DNA of 64,000 bases from Sphingomonas aracearum (GTDB taxonomy: Bacteria > Pseudomonadota > Alphaproteobacteria > Sphingomonadales > Sphingomonadaceae), in assembly GCF_003345355.1 (NCBI RefSeq), contig NZ_QQNB01000005.1:80331-144330 (forward strand), written 5' to 3'. The notes beneath the pieces were generated by a model that saw nothing but the letters and a program-made list of their open reading frames with translations, was not told where the DNA came from and did not search any database. The stretch's first letter is position 1. Every line of letters begins with the position of its first letter. Both the position numbers and the translations under genes were made by a program. Of the stretch, positions 53,386 through 62,230 are shown piece after piece.

Positions 53386-53861
53386 CGACCTCTTGGGCGA
53401 GCCGATGGATGTGGCCTGCGCGACCCCTTACCCGGCGCCGGGCACCGGCGAGGACCACCGCGGCGCGGGACCGCCAACATCGCTTGCTGCGCTGGGCGAC
53501 ACTGCTGGAGCGCGATCCCCACCAGATCATCGGTCTGCTGTCCCCCTCTTGGGCGTGCGGTGACGCGCGCGGCGCGATGGTCGATCGGCTGAGCGCGATC
53601 GATGTCGCATGGAACGACGTGGTGCTGCGGGTGATGGGGTCGGCGGGACGACCGCGCGGTGACGCGAAATCGTTCTTCGGGTTGTCGGATGCCGAGCTGG
53701 ATCGGATCGTAGCCGGTTCGTGGCGGTGTCCGGTCCGACCCGCTTGGCAGGTCGCCGCGCGGATCAGCAACGTGGAATGTCCGCGCCTGGAAAATAGGAT
53801 CGTCGGGTCGGTCGTCGCCCTTCTGCTCGTGATTTGCGCGATCTCCTATTGGATCTTCTGA
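53382..53861 (+). CDS. Uncharacterised protein with C-terminal membrane helix
   Basis: A 159-aa protein overlapping mgtC by four bases (ATGA), hence translationally coupled. The N-terminus is Arg-rich. The middle is soluble (HRLLRWATLLERDPHQII, LSDAELDRIVAGSWRCP), and a final membrane helix is VGSVVALLLVICAISYWIF. No family recognised. The order mgtC, this gene, dedA suggests a small membrane-stress unit. Confidence 0.65.
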   Translation: MTTSWASRWMWPARPLTRRRAPARTTAARDRQHRLLRWATLLERDPHQIIGLLSPSWACGDARGAMVDRLSAIDVAWNDVVLRVMGSAGRPRGDAKSFFGLSDAELDRIVAGSWRCPVRPAWQVAARISNVECPRLENRIVGSVVALLLVICAISYWIF

Positions 53862-53873
53862 CGAGGCTGGTTT

Positions 53874-54482
53874 GTGTTTGACATCATAACATCGATCCTC
53901 GCGTCACTCGGCGGCTTTGGCGTTTTCCTGTTGATGCTGGCCGAGAACGTCTTTCCGCCGATCCCGTCGGAAGTGATCCTGCCACTTGCCGGCTACACCG
54001 CTGCGCAGGGGCGCGGCTCACTGTGGGTGGTCGCGATCGCTGGCACCCTCGGCTCGGCTGCAGGGGCGGTGCTGTGGTACTATGTCGGCCGTTGGATCGG
54101 CATCGATCGATTGAAGCGCTTTGCTGCCCGTCACGGCCGATGGCTGACGTTGACGCCCGTTGAGGTCGATCATGTCGACCGCTGGTTCGACCGCTACGGT
54201 CGTCGGGCGGTTCTGTTCGGGCGCATGGTTCCGGGGGTCAGGACCCTGATTTCAGTACCCGCAGGGGTCAGCGGGATGCCCCTCGGCCCGTTCTTGGTTT
54301 CGACGCTCGCCGGCTCGGCCATATGGACCGTTATCCTCGTGCTGGCGGGCTATGAGTTGGGCGAGCGCTATAGCCAGGTGGCGAGCGTCATCGAACCGAT
54401 CAGCAACGCCGTGCTCGCGCTGGCTGCCATCTGGTATCTTTGGCGGGTCGCGATGTTCGGGCGATCAAGGGATGGCCATTAA
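53874..54482 (+). CDS. DedA-family membrane protein
   Basis: A 202-aa polytopic protein of the DedA family. VFPPIPSEVILPLAGY is the conserved N-terminal signature. FGRMVPGVRTLISVPAGVSGM is the arginine motif, with GRWIGI..LKRF between. DedA proteins act in membrane lipid flipping and envelope integrity. It begins with GTG 12 bp after the previous gene. Confidence 0.9.
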   Translation: MFDIITSILASLGGFGVFLLMLAENVFPPIPSEVILPLAGYTAAQGRGSLWVVAIAGTLGSAAGAVLWYYVGRWIGIDRLKRFAARHGRWLTLTPVEVDHVDRWFDRYGRRAVLFGRMVPGVRTLISVPAGVSGMPLGPFLVSTLAGSAIWTVILVLAGYELGERYSQVASVIEPISNAVLALAAIWYLWRVAMFGRSRDGH

Positions 54483-54889
54483 TGGCTGGCCTACGGCCGA
54501 TGTTTCCTGCCGGCCTTTGGCTCATGGCAGCTTCGATGCTTATCCGCATCACACGTTTCGCTCGTGCCTTTCGCCTGATCTCCCCAACTAACGCGATCGT
54601 TCTTATCAGGTGGGTTGGAAGGCTTCACCGCAGCGGATTTCAATCATGGCGTCGCAACGGAGGAAAGTGGCGTTGGGCCGGGATATGGAGAGGATCAACA
54701 TAATGGGAAACAGTAAGTAGCGGGTGCTCATCACCGCTGAACCCTTCTCGCCCTTGCGGACGCAGCCGCCCGTCGCAAGCGCCTGCACGAGGGTCGGCCA
54801 GTGCGGCGAGGGTGCCGCTGACGGAGTTTTGCGAGTTCACGTCTGACAAGCACGACTTGGGCGACGGCAAACGGCCGCTGACGACCCCA
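54483..54889. other. Intergenic region after dedA
   Basis: About 400 bp without a supported gene. Short open frames (for example 54482-54703) lack recognisable domains. It may hold degraded sequence upstream of the SRAP remnant. Confidence 0.4.
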
Positions 54890-55065
54890 ACACGTTCGTA
54901 GACTCGATCCACCCCAAGGCGATAATTACGATCCTCGATCCCGAGGACATCAATACGTGGCTGCACGGTACCTATGACGAGATCGTCGCCCTGCAGAAGC
55001 CCTATGACCCCGCCAGGATGACGGTACGCGGGCCGGTCTTTCCGACCCGACGCCCCGAACGCTAA
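54890..55065 (+). pseudogene. SRAP/YedK (SOS-associated peptidase) 3' remnant
   Basis: In this frame the sequence reads DPNTFVDSIHPKAIITILDPED, then NTWLHGTYDEIVALQKPYDP and PVFPTRRPER with a stop at 55063. This resembles the C-terminal end of SRAP proteins. The catalytic Cys2 and the rest of the domain are absent upstream, so it is a truncated leftover. It is convergent with fic. Confidence 0.6.
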
Positions 55066-55073
55066 GGCGAAGC

Positions 55074-56365
55074 CTAACGGCTCCGATCCTTGCCACGATC
55101 CGGGGGCGGCGTGCTCCGGTCGGGCGGCGGGGCGGACGCCCCTTCGAGCGCGGCCCCGATCTTGATCCGGTCGGCGACAAGCTGGCGAGTGGATTCCCCG
55201 ACCGTGTTGACCATGCGCGCGCTTTCGCCGCGCTCGCGCGCCTTCTGCATGGCGTCGTCGACGATCGTCTGGGCGGGCGCGAGACGTGGGTCGGCGTGGT
55301 TCTTCTCGGCCGTGTTCTTCAGGAACAGCTCGGCGAGCCGCTCCTGACCTGGTGAAGCCCCAGGCGGTAGGATCGGCCGCTCCAGCGAGCGAACCACGCG
55401 CTGGAGCTGCGCTGGCTGCTGCGAATTGATCTGGACGCCGAGAGCCGCGCCGATCTCGCGGACGCGCTCAAGCGGGGTCTGCTGCGGGGTGATGACCGCA
55501 TCGACCTGACGCACGCCAAGATAGGTGAGAAGGTGTGACTGGTAGATCGGGCCTTTGGCGTGGCGGACATAGGCCAGCTCGGTGCGGGCGTTGGCGATGA
55601 CCGGGGAGGAGGCGCCTTCTCGAATGAGGCTGCGTAGCCGGTCGGCCGCCTGCTGGCGGGCGCCGGGAGATAGCGATCCAGTTCCTCGCGGGCCTTGGTC
55701 AGCGTCACCCGGTAGCGCTGCCCTTCGGGCGGCGCACGTTGAGGCAGCAAGGCTATCCCGGCGGGACCGATCCGCGCTTCGGGCGCAAGGTCGCGACGGA
55801 TCGCCGCCTCGGCGAGCACCGCGGCCATAGGCCGATGATCGCCGGTGAGGAAGCCATGCCGGGACGCGTCCATCCACGCGGTCTTGTCGATCGAGGCGAT
55901 CCTGATGGGATGGCCGGCATCGCGGGCGAGCTGCGCCGCGTGGTGGCGCATCGTCCGCCCGTTTCCCTCGCGGAAAGGGTGGATGGCATTGATCTCGTTG
56001 ATGTGGTTGCCGAGCCGGTCGAAAAACTCGTCGCGGGCGAGGCCCTTCAGCGCATCGCCCGCCCGCGTATCGGCAAACCGCTTATCGAGCTCGCGCGCGA
56101 TGTAAGGCACGTGCGCGAAACTGGAGCCGCCCTTGGCGATATTGACGGTGCGATCCTGACCCGCCCAGTCGTAAAGGTCCTGGAAGAGGTGCCGATGTAG
56201 GGCGCGATAGCCGTCCGCCGTCGCTGGAAAGGTGAGGCGCGCGGCTTCTGCGCCGCGCGCCAAGGTCAACCTCCGCTCGGCCTCCATGAGGGTCTTGTCG
56301 TCCGTGATCCCAAGCCGGTTCCGGAGCGTGTCCGTACCGGGGTAGGTGTAGGGATCGTCTGCCAA
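55074..56365 (-). pseudogene. fic: Fic-domain AMPylase, frameshifted C-terminus
   Basis: The first ~220 residues (from 56365) contain an intact Fic core: ALHRHLFQDLYDWAGQDRTVN, then NHINEINAIHPFREGNGRTMRHH, the HPFx(D/E)GNGR motif that transfers AMP. Near 55665-55672 the frame is lost. The downstream sequence in another frame continues coherently (ARQQAADRLRSLIREGAS, RTELAYVRHAKGPIYQSHLL, VVRSLERPILPPG) to a stop at 55074. A one-base loss near CCGGCGCCCGCC explains it. The full product would be about 430 aa. The remaining frame could still make the Fic domain with a scrambled tail. Confidence 0.78.
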
Positions 56366-56367
56366 GG

Positions 56368-56625
56368 TCAGGCCGCGATCTGGTGGGTTCCTGGCTTGTA
56401 GAGGCCGAGGATGATGGACGGCATGAGCGAAGGGGGAACACCCTCATCGAGCATCATGGCGAACATGGCATCTTCGTCACCGGTCGGCGTCATGTCCTCG
56501 ATGACGAGGTTGGCGCGCGCCTCTGCTACGTCCTCGCGCCACAACGCGATCTGCTCGGGGGTGCCGCGTTGGAAGTCCATGGAGCGGATGCGCTCGCGCA
56601 GCGTGTCGAGATTGATCTGGGCCAT
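56368..56625 (-). CDS. Small Fic-partner (VbhA-like antitoxin candidate)
   Basis: An 85-aa protein encoded 2 bp before fic. It shows a helical region (LRERIRSMDFQRGTPEQIALWREDV) and ARANLVIEDMTPTGDEDAMFAMM. The ANLVIEDM stretch aligns loosely with the (S/T)xxxE(G/N) inhibitory helix of VbhA-type Fic antitoxins, but with Asn and Asp at the end positions. A broken second copy at 63371 reads NLVIEGM, closer to the motif. The assignment rests on position and motif. Confidence 0.7.
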   Translation of the reverse strand: MAQINLDTLRERIRSMDFQRGTPEQIALWREDVAEARANLVIEDMTPTGDEDAMFAMMLDEGVPPSLMPSIILGLYKPGTHQIAA

Positions 56626-56752
56626 CGCGTCATCCTTTCGCCGTTAACCCTACGCGCTCCCTCGCGATTTCTCAACAAATCACGTTGGCGAAGGTCCGTT
56701 TCGGCAGGGTTGATCCGCGCTCAATCGAGCGCGGATCGCTACGCCATAGGCG

Positions 56753-57138
56753 TTAGTATTCGCTGGCCAGCATGATCGTCAGCACCCGTTTAGTCTGCTC
56801 GGAATTCCACGGAGCGTCACTGCCGTAGGTGAGGCTCGTGTCGTAATAGTCGATCTTCCAGAACACCGTCTGCACGATCGCCTTTGCATCGTCGGGCGGT
56901 CCTGCGTCCACGCGCCGCTTGCGAGTTTATAGACCGCGCCGAAATCGTGCTCACCATAAGGGGCGTTGTCGCCGTCAAACTTCGTGAACCGGGTGATCGC
57001 GAACAGCGCGGCGAAACGGTCCAGCTCGGAGAGTGCCTGGAACCCCATCGTAACGTTGGCGAGGCTCGCGAGGCCGGGGTGGGTACGCGCCGCGTCGTTG
57101 AGGCGCCGGATGGTGTCGATTTGCTCGGGGGTCGGCAT
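56753..57138 (-). pseudogene. DUF3768 protein gene, one-base frameshift
   Basis: From the ATG at 57138 the protein runs through IRRLNDAARTHPGLASLANVTMG and TKFDGDNAPYGEHDFGAVY to AWTQDRP. A lost base in CCGCCCGACG then breaks the frame. The next frame continues as [26 protein letters not shown] and ends [12 protein letters not shown], typical of DUF3768. The intact protein would be about 128 aa. DUF3768 genes are common on alphaproteobacterial plasmids. Confidence 0.75.
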
Positions 57139-57469
57139 CGGGTGATCCTCCTTGTTGGCATGGGCCGCAAGGCCGCTCGGCCTCACGGCCCTGCCTGTCC
57201 GGCGAGGACGGGATGGGGAGGGGGAGCGAGAATCTTGGGAAGCTGGCGCGGGCGAGCCGCCCTAGCGCGGCCGGGGCTTCACCCCGGGTGCCGCGCTTGG
57301 CGGATTACACGGGCGGCAAGATTGTCGTTCGGGAACGAAAGGGCGGCGCCCTTGGCGTTCCCCGCGGCGTCTGCCGCCAACAAACGAGCCCGCCTCGGCG
57401 GCCATCATGGTGCCGGTCGCCAATCCGGGATCGCGCGGGTATTCACACGATCTGATTTGGGAGAACACC
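57139..57469. other. G-rich intergenic region before HU
   Basis: About 330 bp with GGGATGGGGAGGGGGAGCGAGA at roughly 57210-57232 and several short self-complementary stretches (for example GGGGCTTCACCCC). No gene is supported. It contains the hupB-like promoter and could hold a structural or regulatory element of the replicon. Confidence 0.4.
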
Positions 57470-57745
57470 ATGAACAATGCCGAACTCGCCGAAACGCTGG
57501 TTGCCAATCACGCCTTGAGCAAAGCCGACGCCCGTAAGGCGGTGGATGGCCTGCTGGCGGCGATCGTCGCGGCCGCGGCGAAGGGGGAGGAAGTATCCTT
57601 GTCCGGCTTCGGCAAGTTCAAGATCAAGGATAGCCCGGCGCGCGAGGGCCGCAATCCCTCGAACGGCGAGACCATCCAGATTGCCGCCTCGAAGAAGCTG
57701 ACGTTCGTGCCGGCCAAGGCGGTCAAGGACGCGCTGAACGGCTGA
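57470..57745 (+). CDS. HU-family DNA-binding protein
   Basis: A 91-aa histone-like protein. The N-terminal helices (AELAETLVANHALSKADARKAVDGLL) and the family signature GFGKFKIKDSPAREGRNPSNGETI, with the beta-arm Pro, are complete. HU bends and compacts DNA and aids replication and site-specific recombination. The ATG 57470 follows GGGAG; an open upstream extension is not supported. A hairpin follows. Confidence 0.93.
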   Translation: MNNAELAETLVANHALSKADARKAVDGLLAAIVAAAAKGEEVSLSGFGKFKIKDSPAREGRNPSNGETIQIAASKKLTFVPAKAVKDALNG

Positions 57746-57752
57746 GCCGTAT

Positions 57753-57777
57753 GTGGCTGCGTGATCTGCGCAGCCAC
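57753..57777 (+). terminator. Hairpin after HU gene
   Basis: The inverted repeat GTGGCTGCG / CGCAGCCAC has a 7-base loop and starts 8 bp after the HU stop, followed by a short TT. It is probably its terminator. Confidence 0.65.
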
Positions 57778-57835
57778 CTTCGCCAGCATACATTTTCTGC
57801 TTTCGTTCCGCCCGGTCCTGACTCATAGAATCGTC

Positions 57836-58315
57836 ATGCCGATCATGCCGGAACATCGCTGGCTCTACCCGATCGACTGGCCCGAACTGTCGAAGCTGAT
57901 CCGGTTTGGCCGAGCTGGAGGGCGGTGCGAGCATTGCCGGCGGCCGCATGGGGCACGTGTCTTCCACCTCGGCGATGGCCGCTGGTGGGATGCCGATCGC
58001 CGGCAGTGGCGTGATGGGCGAGGGCGTCGCATCCGTGTGGCAGGCGCAAATGTCGCCGAAGCGGTTAGGCTGACGCGGGTCTATATCGCCTGCGCACACC
58101 TCAACCACGACCCGACCGATAATGGGCCGCGCAATCTCGCTGCGCTCTGCCAGCGCTGCCACATGATCCACGATGGGGCCGAACATCGTCGGCGCCGCTG
58201 GTACAATGCGTATCGACGTCGCGCGCTGGGAGATCTGCTGGCGATGCTCGACGACCGGGCAGCGTTGCCGATCACAGGTGTACCACGTGGCACACCTGTG
58301 CGTCTCACCGCCTGA
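57836..58315 (+). CDS. HNH-type nuclease-like protein
   Basis: About 159 aa. CEHCRRPHG and CQRCHM are the two zinc CxxC pairs. VYIACAHLNHDPTDNGPRNLAALC is the HNH core, with His, Asn and the final His. Its target is unknown. Start 57836 (or 57845 or earlier) is a guess. The last codons overlap a 28-bp palindrome at 58273. Confidence 0.8.
   Translation: MPIMPEHRWLYPIDWPELSKLIRFGRAGGRCEHCRRPHGARVFHLGDGRWWDADRRQWRDGRGRRIRVAGANVAEAVRLTRVYIACAHLNHDPTDNGPRNLAALCQRCHMIHDGAEHRRRRWYNAYRRRALGDLLAMLDDRAALPITGVPRGTPVRLTA
58273..58300. repeat. 28-bp palindrome with CCACGTGG core
   Basis: CACAGGTGTACCAC and GTGGCACACCTGTG pair as a palindrome with one mismatch (13 of 14). It lies inside the 3' end of the HNH gene, about 60 bp before ars operon 2. 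A related 18-bp perfect palindrome is at 62055. The core resembles parS-like or helix-turn-helix operator sites. Confidence 0.75.
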
Positions 58316-58352
58316 GTGCGAAGTCACGAGAAGTCACTTTCGGAGCAACAGC

Positions 58353-58389
58353 CTAGCCTTCCTCCACATATCCGCTATGCTGGATATAT
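58353..58389 (+). promoter_or_regulatory. ars operon 2 promoter and ArsR operator
   Basis: CTAGCC (58353-58358), a 17-base spacer, TATGCT (58376-58381), and the inverted repeat ATATCC / GGATAT (58368-58373 and 58382-58387) abut the arsR ATG at 58388. The structure is the same as at 2666-2702. Confidence 0.65.
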
Positions 58390-58720
58390 GGAAAGCGAGT
58401 CGGCGATTGTGGCATTGGGGGCCTTGGCGCAGGGCACGCGCCTGGACGTGTTTCGTCTGCTGGTCCGGCACGAGCCTGCCGGCTTGGCGGCGGGGGAGAT
58501 CGCCCGACAGCTCGATGTGCCGCAGAACACGATGTCGGCGCATCTGGGTATCCTGGCCCGTGCCGGCCTCGTCCGCTCCGAACGGCACAGCCGCTCGATC
58601 ATCTACCGCGCCGACCTCGGCGGGCTGCGCGCGCTGACGCTGTTCCTGGTCAAGGATTGCTGTGCCGGCAACGCCGAATTGTGCGTCCCGCTCGTCGCCG
58701 AACTCGCCCCCTGCTGCTGA
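58388..58720 (+). CDS. arsR: ArsR-family As(III)-responsive repressor (second copy)
   Basis: A 110-aa repressor nearly identical in design to that at 2701: helix-turn-helix EIARQLDVPQNTMSAHLGIL, wing SERHSRSIIYRA, C-terminal cysteines VKDCCAGNAELC and a final CC. The start at 58388 is chosen over the longer open frame because it matches the first copy and sits at the operator. The two repressors and operators probably cross-regulate both ars operons. Confidence 0.95.
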   Translation: MESESAIVALGALAQGTRLDVFRLLVRHEPAGLAAGEIARQLDVPQNTMSAHLGILARAGLVRSERHSRSIIYRADLGGLRALTLFLVKDCCAGNAELCVPLVAELAPCC

Positions 58721-58731
58721 AAGGAAGCCCC

Positions 58732-59175
58732 ATGAGCCGGACTGACTCGGCCGTCGATATCGTCATCTACCACAATCCTGAGTGCGGCACGTCGCGCAAC
58801 GCGCTTGCCATGATCCGCAATGCCGGCATCGAACCGCACGTGGTCGAATATCTGAAGACCCCGCCCTCGCGCGCGATGCTGGTCGAGCTGATCGAGCGGG
58901 CGGGCATCTCGCCGCGCGACCTCTTGCGGGAGAAGGGCACACCCTATGCGGAGCTGGGGCTCGGCGACACTTCGCTGTCCGACGAGGCGCTGGTGGACGC
59001 GATGATGGCGCACCCGATCCTCATCAACCGCCCGCTGGTCGTCTCGCCCCTGGGCGTGAAGCTCTGCCGCCCGTCCGAAGCCGTCCTCGATCTGCTGCCG
59101 AGCAGGCAGCTCGGCGCCTTCGCCAAGGAGGACGGCGAACAGGTGGTGGACGCGTTCGGCGAGCGGGTTGGCTGA
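58732..59175 (+). CDS. arsC: Arsenate reductase (second copy)
   Basis: A 147-aa ArsC with the active-site [10 protein letters not shown] (Cys18). It is longer at the N-terminus than the first copy (MSRTDSAVDIVIY versus VAVDIVIY). AAAGGA lies just upstream of ATG 58732, 11 bp after arsR. It ends 4 bp before acr3. The remainder is very close to the copy at 3045. Confidence 0.95.
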   Translation: MSRTDSAVDIVIYHNPECGTSRNALAMIRNAGIEPHVVEYLKTPPSRAMLVELIERAGISPRDLLREKGTPYAELGLGDTSLSDEALVDAMMAHPILINRPLVVSPLGVKLCRPSEAVLDLLPSRQLGAFAKEDGEQVVDAFGERVG

Positions 59176-59179
59176 GCCC

Positions 59180-60259
59180 ATGTCGACGATCGCCCCCGTC
59201 GCCGGACCTGCGCCGGCGCGCCCCGGCATCGGCACCTTCGAGCGATACCTGACGCTCTGGGTGGCGCTCTGCATCGTTGCCGGCATCGGCCTGGGGCACC
59301 TTTTGCCCGGCCTGTTCGCGCGCATCGCCTCGGCCGAGGTCGCGCGCGTCAATCTCATCGTCGCGGTACTGATCTGGCTGATGATCGTGCCGATGCTGCT
59401 CAAGATCGACTTCGGCGCGCTCGGGTCGATCCGCCAGCATTGGAAGGGGGTGGGCGTCACGCTGTTCATCAACTGGGCGGTGAAGCCCTTCTCGATGGCA
59501 GCACTGGGCACATTGTTCATCGGTTGGCTGTTCGCGCCGCTCCTGCCCGCAGGGGAGGGGCCGTCCTACATCGCCGGCCTGATCCTGCTCGCTGCGGCAC
59601 CGTGCACCGCCATGGTGTTCGTATGGTCGAACCTGTGCGAGGGCGAGCCGACCTATACGCTGTCCCAGGTCGCGCTGAACGACGTCATCATGGTGTTTCT
59701 GTTTGCGCCGCTCGTCGGGCTGCTGCTCGGCGTTGCCTCGGTGACGGTGCCGTGGGACACGCTACTGATCTCGGTGCTGCTCTACATCGTCGTGCCGGTC
59801 ATCGCCGCCCAGCTCGTTCGCCGGGCCGTGCTGGCAAACGGCGGACAGTCAGCGCTCGACCGGCTGCTCGGTCGCCTCGGCCCGGTATCGCTCGTTTCGC
59901 TGCTGGCGACGCTCGTCCTGCTGTTCGGCTTTCAGGGTGAGGCGATCGTGGCGCAGCCGCTGGTGATCGCGCTGCTCGCGGTGCCGATCCTCATCCAGGT
60001 CTATTTCAATGCAGGGCTAGCCTACTGGCTGTCGCGCCGCTTCGGCGTTGCATGGTGCGTGGCGGCGCCTGCGGCGCTGATCGGCGCGTCCAACTTCTTC
60101 GAATTGGCCGTCGCGGCCGCCATCTCGCTGTTCGGGCTCACGTCGGGCGCGGCGCTGGCGACGGTCGTGGGCGTGCTGGTCGAGGTGCCGGTGATGCTGT
60201 CGGTCGTCTCGATCGTGAAGGCGTCGCGGGGCTGGTACGAGCGCGGTGCGCGCGCGTGA
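59180..60259 (+). CDS. acr3: Acr3-family arsenite efflux transporter
   Basis: A 359-aa, ten-helix inner-membrane arsenite/H+ antiporter of the ACR3 family. The essential cysteine and substrate motif are in ILLAAAPCTAMVFVWSNLCEGEPTYT. ASNFFELAVAAAISLFGL is a second conserved segment. ATG 59180 follows the arsC stop. It replaces ArsB of ars operon 1. Acr3 prefers arsenite; ArsB also handles antimonite. Confidence 0.95.
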   Translation: MSTIAPVAGPAPARPGIGTFERYLTLWVALCIVAGIGLGHLLPGLFARIASAEVARVNLIVAVLIWLMIVPMLLKIDFGALGSIRQHWKGVGVTLFINWAVKPFSMAALGTLFIGWLFAPLLPAGEGPSYIAGLILLAAAPCTAMVFVWSNLCEGEPTYTLSQVALNDVIMVFLFAPLVGLLLGVASVTVPWDTLLISVLLYIVVPVIAAQLVRRAVLANGGQSALDRLLGRLGPVSLVSLLATLVLLFGFQGEAIVAQPLVIALLAVPILIQVYFNAGLAYWLSRRFGVAWCVAAPAALIGASNFFELAVAAAISLFGLTSGAALATVVGVLVEVPVMLSVVSIVKASRGWYERGARA

Positions 60260-60693
60260 CCGGCCTCCGCGTCACGTGTCTCGCGCCGGGCGCGCTGGAT
60301 GATCTGGCCGGCGCGCTGGCAGCCGCCAAGCTGCCGACCGCCGACCTCGCCGAACCCGGCCGCGCCTTCGTCCGCTTCGACGACGACGCTGGGTTGGTCG
60401 GGTTCGGCGGGATCGAGGGCGAAGGGTCGGACCGCCTGCTCCGCTCGCTGGTTGTCGTGGCCGATCACCGGGGCGCCGGCATCGGCCGCGCGATGCTGGC
60501 GCTGCTCGAGGGCGAGGCGCGCCGGCTCGGCGTCGAGCGGCTCCGCCTTCTGACCAACACCGCAGCGCCGTTCTTTCGGGTGAACGGCTATGCCGGGGCC
60601 GATCGCGCTGCGGCACCGCCCACGGTTGCCGCCTCGCGCGAGTTCACCGCGCTCTGCCCGGCGTCGGCCACCTATCTCGTGAAAGCTCTTTGA
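60256..60693 (+). CDS. arsN2: GNAT acetyltransferase, ArsN2-like (second copy)
   Basis: A 145-aa GNAT protein: [16 protein letters not shown] is the acetyl-CoA loop and [14 protein letters not shown] the C-terminal part. It starts with GTG overlapping the acr3 stop and ends overlapping arsH by one base. It is clearly paralogous to the copy at 4756 but more diverged than arsR/arsC/arsH. Function as for that copy. Confidence 0.85.
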   Translation: MTGLRVTCLAPGALDDLAGALAAAKLPTADLAEPGRAFVRFDDDAGLVGFGGIEGEGSDRLLRSLVVVADHRGAGIGRAMLALLEGEARRLGVERLRLLTNTAAPFFRVNGYAGADRAAAPPTVAASREFTALCPASATYLVKAL

Positions 60694-61448
60694 TGCCGCT
60701 CCGTACGCTTGCCGATCCCGACCTCCTGCCGGCACTCGATCCAGCCTACATCCGCGCGCGGCCCGCGTCGGGGCTCGGACCGCTGGAGCCGGCCCCCCGG
60801 ATACTTCTGCTTTACGGCAGCTTGCGCGAGCGCTCCTTCTCGCGGCTCGCCACGGAGGAAGCGGCGCGCCTGCTGCAATCCTTCGGCGCGGAAACGCGGA
60901 TCTTCGATCCCTCGACGCTGCCGCTCCCCGACCAGGTGGCAGGCGACGATCATCCGGCCGTTCACGAGCTGCGCGAACTGGCGATGTGGTCGGAGGGCCA
61001 GGTCTGGTGCAGCCCGGAGCGGCACGGCCAGATCACCGGCATCATGAAGGCGCAGATCGATCACCTTCCGCTCGAGATGAAGGGCATGCGTCCGACCCAG
61101 GGCCGCACGCTCGCGGTCATGCAGGTGTCGGGCGGATCGCAATCCTTCAACGCGGTCAATACGCTGCGCCTGCTCGGCCGCTGGATGCGCATGTTCACGA
61201 TCCCGAACCAGTCCTCGGTAGCAATGGCGTACAAGGAGTTCGACGAGGCCGGACGCATGAAGCCGTCAAGCTATTATGACCGCATCGTCGACGTGATGGA
61301 GGAGCTGGTCCGCTTCATCGTGCTGCTCCGGCCGCACACGACGCAGCTCGTCGACCGCTATTCGGAGCGCAAGCAAGCCGGGGTGGCGGTCAATCCGGCT
61401 TTGGACCCATCGGCGATCGCGATCGGCGCATCGAGCGCCCGGGCATGA
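60693..61448 (+). CDS. arsH: ArsH organoarsenical oxidase (second copy)
   Basis: A 251-aa ArsH with the FMN motif [12 protein letters not shown] and [22 protein letters not shown]. It is almost identical to the protein at 5190 across the central two-thirds, with a different C-terminal tail ([19 protein letters not shown]). It is last in ars operon 2. Confidence 0.95.
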   Translation: MPLRTLADPDLLPALDPAYIRARPASGLGPLEPAPRILLLYGSLRERSFSRLATEEAARLLQSFGAETRIFDPSTLPLPDQVAGDDHPAVHELRELAMWSEGQVWCSPERHGQITGIMKAQIDHLPLEMKGMRPTQGRTLAVMQVSGGSQSFNAVNTLRLLGRWMRMFTIPNQSSVAMAYKEFDEAGRMKPSSYYDRIVDVMEELVRFIVLLRPHTTQLVDRYSERKQAGVAVNPALDPSAIAIGASSARA

Positions 61449-61489
61449 TGGCGACGCGGCCCGCTTTCCCCTCGAAGGTAGGGCGGCCG

Positions 61490-61822
61490 TCAGCCGCCCG
61501 TTGCCGCGCGCGGGCCGAAGAAGATGATCGCTGCTCCGACAAGGCAGACTGCCGCGCCGATTAGATCCCAGCGATCGGGCTTGGTACCCTCCGCGATCCA
61601 GAGCCACAACACGGCCGACAGGATGTAGACGCCCCCATACGCCGCATAGGATCGGCCAGCCTGATCGGACGCCGGTAAGGTGAGCAGATAGGCGAATAGA
61701 CAAAGGGACAGGATGCCGGGCGCGACCCACCAGGGCGACTTGCCGAGCCTGAGCCACGCCCAGAACGCGAAACAGCCGGCGATCTCCGCCAAGGCGGCGC
61801 CGAAGAATGCAAAAGCGGTCAT
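61490..61822 (-). CDS. YnfA-family (UPF0060) small membrane protein
   Basis: A 110-aa, four-helix protein. The N-terminal [21 protein letters not shown] and the central [34 protein letters not shown] are family signatures of YnfA. Similar to small multidrug resistance proteins, it may export cations or dyes. It is convergent with arsH. Confidence 0.9.
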   Translation of the reverse strand: MTAFAFFGAALAEIAGCFAFWAWLRLGKSPWWVAPGILSLCLFAYLLTLPASDQAGRSYAAYGGVYILSAVLWLWIAEGTKPDRWDLIGAAVCLVGAAIIFFGPRAATGG

Positions 61823-62230
61823 GGGGGCTTATATCTCAGCACGCTGCGCTCACCGGAAGTTGAGAAGTTGTCCACGGCGCTGCCCGACCTCGTGTTAGGC
61901 GGCGCTACGCGGGCTGAAAGGGGAACGGGCGCGCCGGCCCTACAAAGGCCGAGTCATCGCGCCGGGGCGACTCTTCCCCTCAAGGTTGACGCTGGTGGCA
62001 TGCCGACCACGGCAGTGGCGCTATGGACGCTGACAGCGCATCGGAGCAGGCAGAGTGTGCCACGTGGCACACCTTTGCTGGCCCTGGTGGCCTGATCCGA
62101 CGAGCGACGCGGCCCAGCCTCGTCATGGACGGTCAATCGTGGTAAAAGGCGGTCATCGCCGACCAAGGCCCGAGCATGTCGGCGGCTGAGAGCAACTGGA
62201 AAGCTCCCGCTTCAAGACGGAGCTCTTCCC
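61823..62230. other. Intergenic region with palindrome
   Basis: About 400 bp without a supported gene. It contains the 18-bp palindrome at 62055-62072 and presumably promoters for the divergent YnfA and receiver genes. Confidence 0.5.
62055..62072. repeat. 18-bp perfect palindrome with CCACGTGG core
   Basis: GTGTGCCAC and GTGGCACAC are perfectly complementary. It shares its core and flanks with the palindrome at 58273-58300, on the other side of ars operon 2. Confidence 0.75.

Noticed and set aside
52905..53861. 318-aa frame over mgtC
   Set aside because: The part before 53382 overlaps mgtC in another frame and lacks meaning; only the part from ATG 53382 is kept.
54482..54703. Possible small membrane protein after dedA
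   Set aside because: No ribosome site, no recognisable domain, and the sequence reads as degraded.
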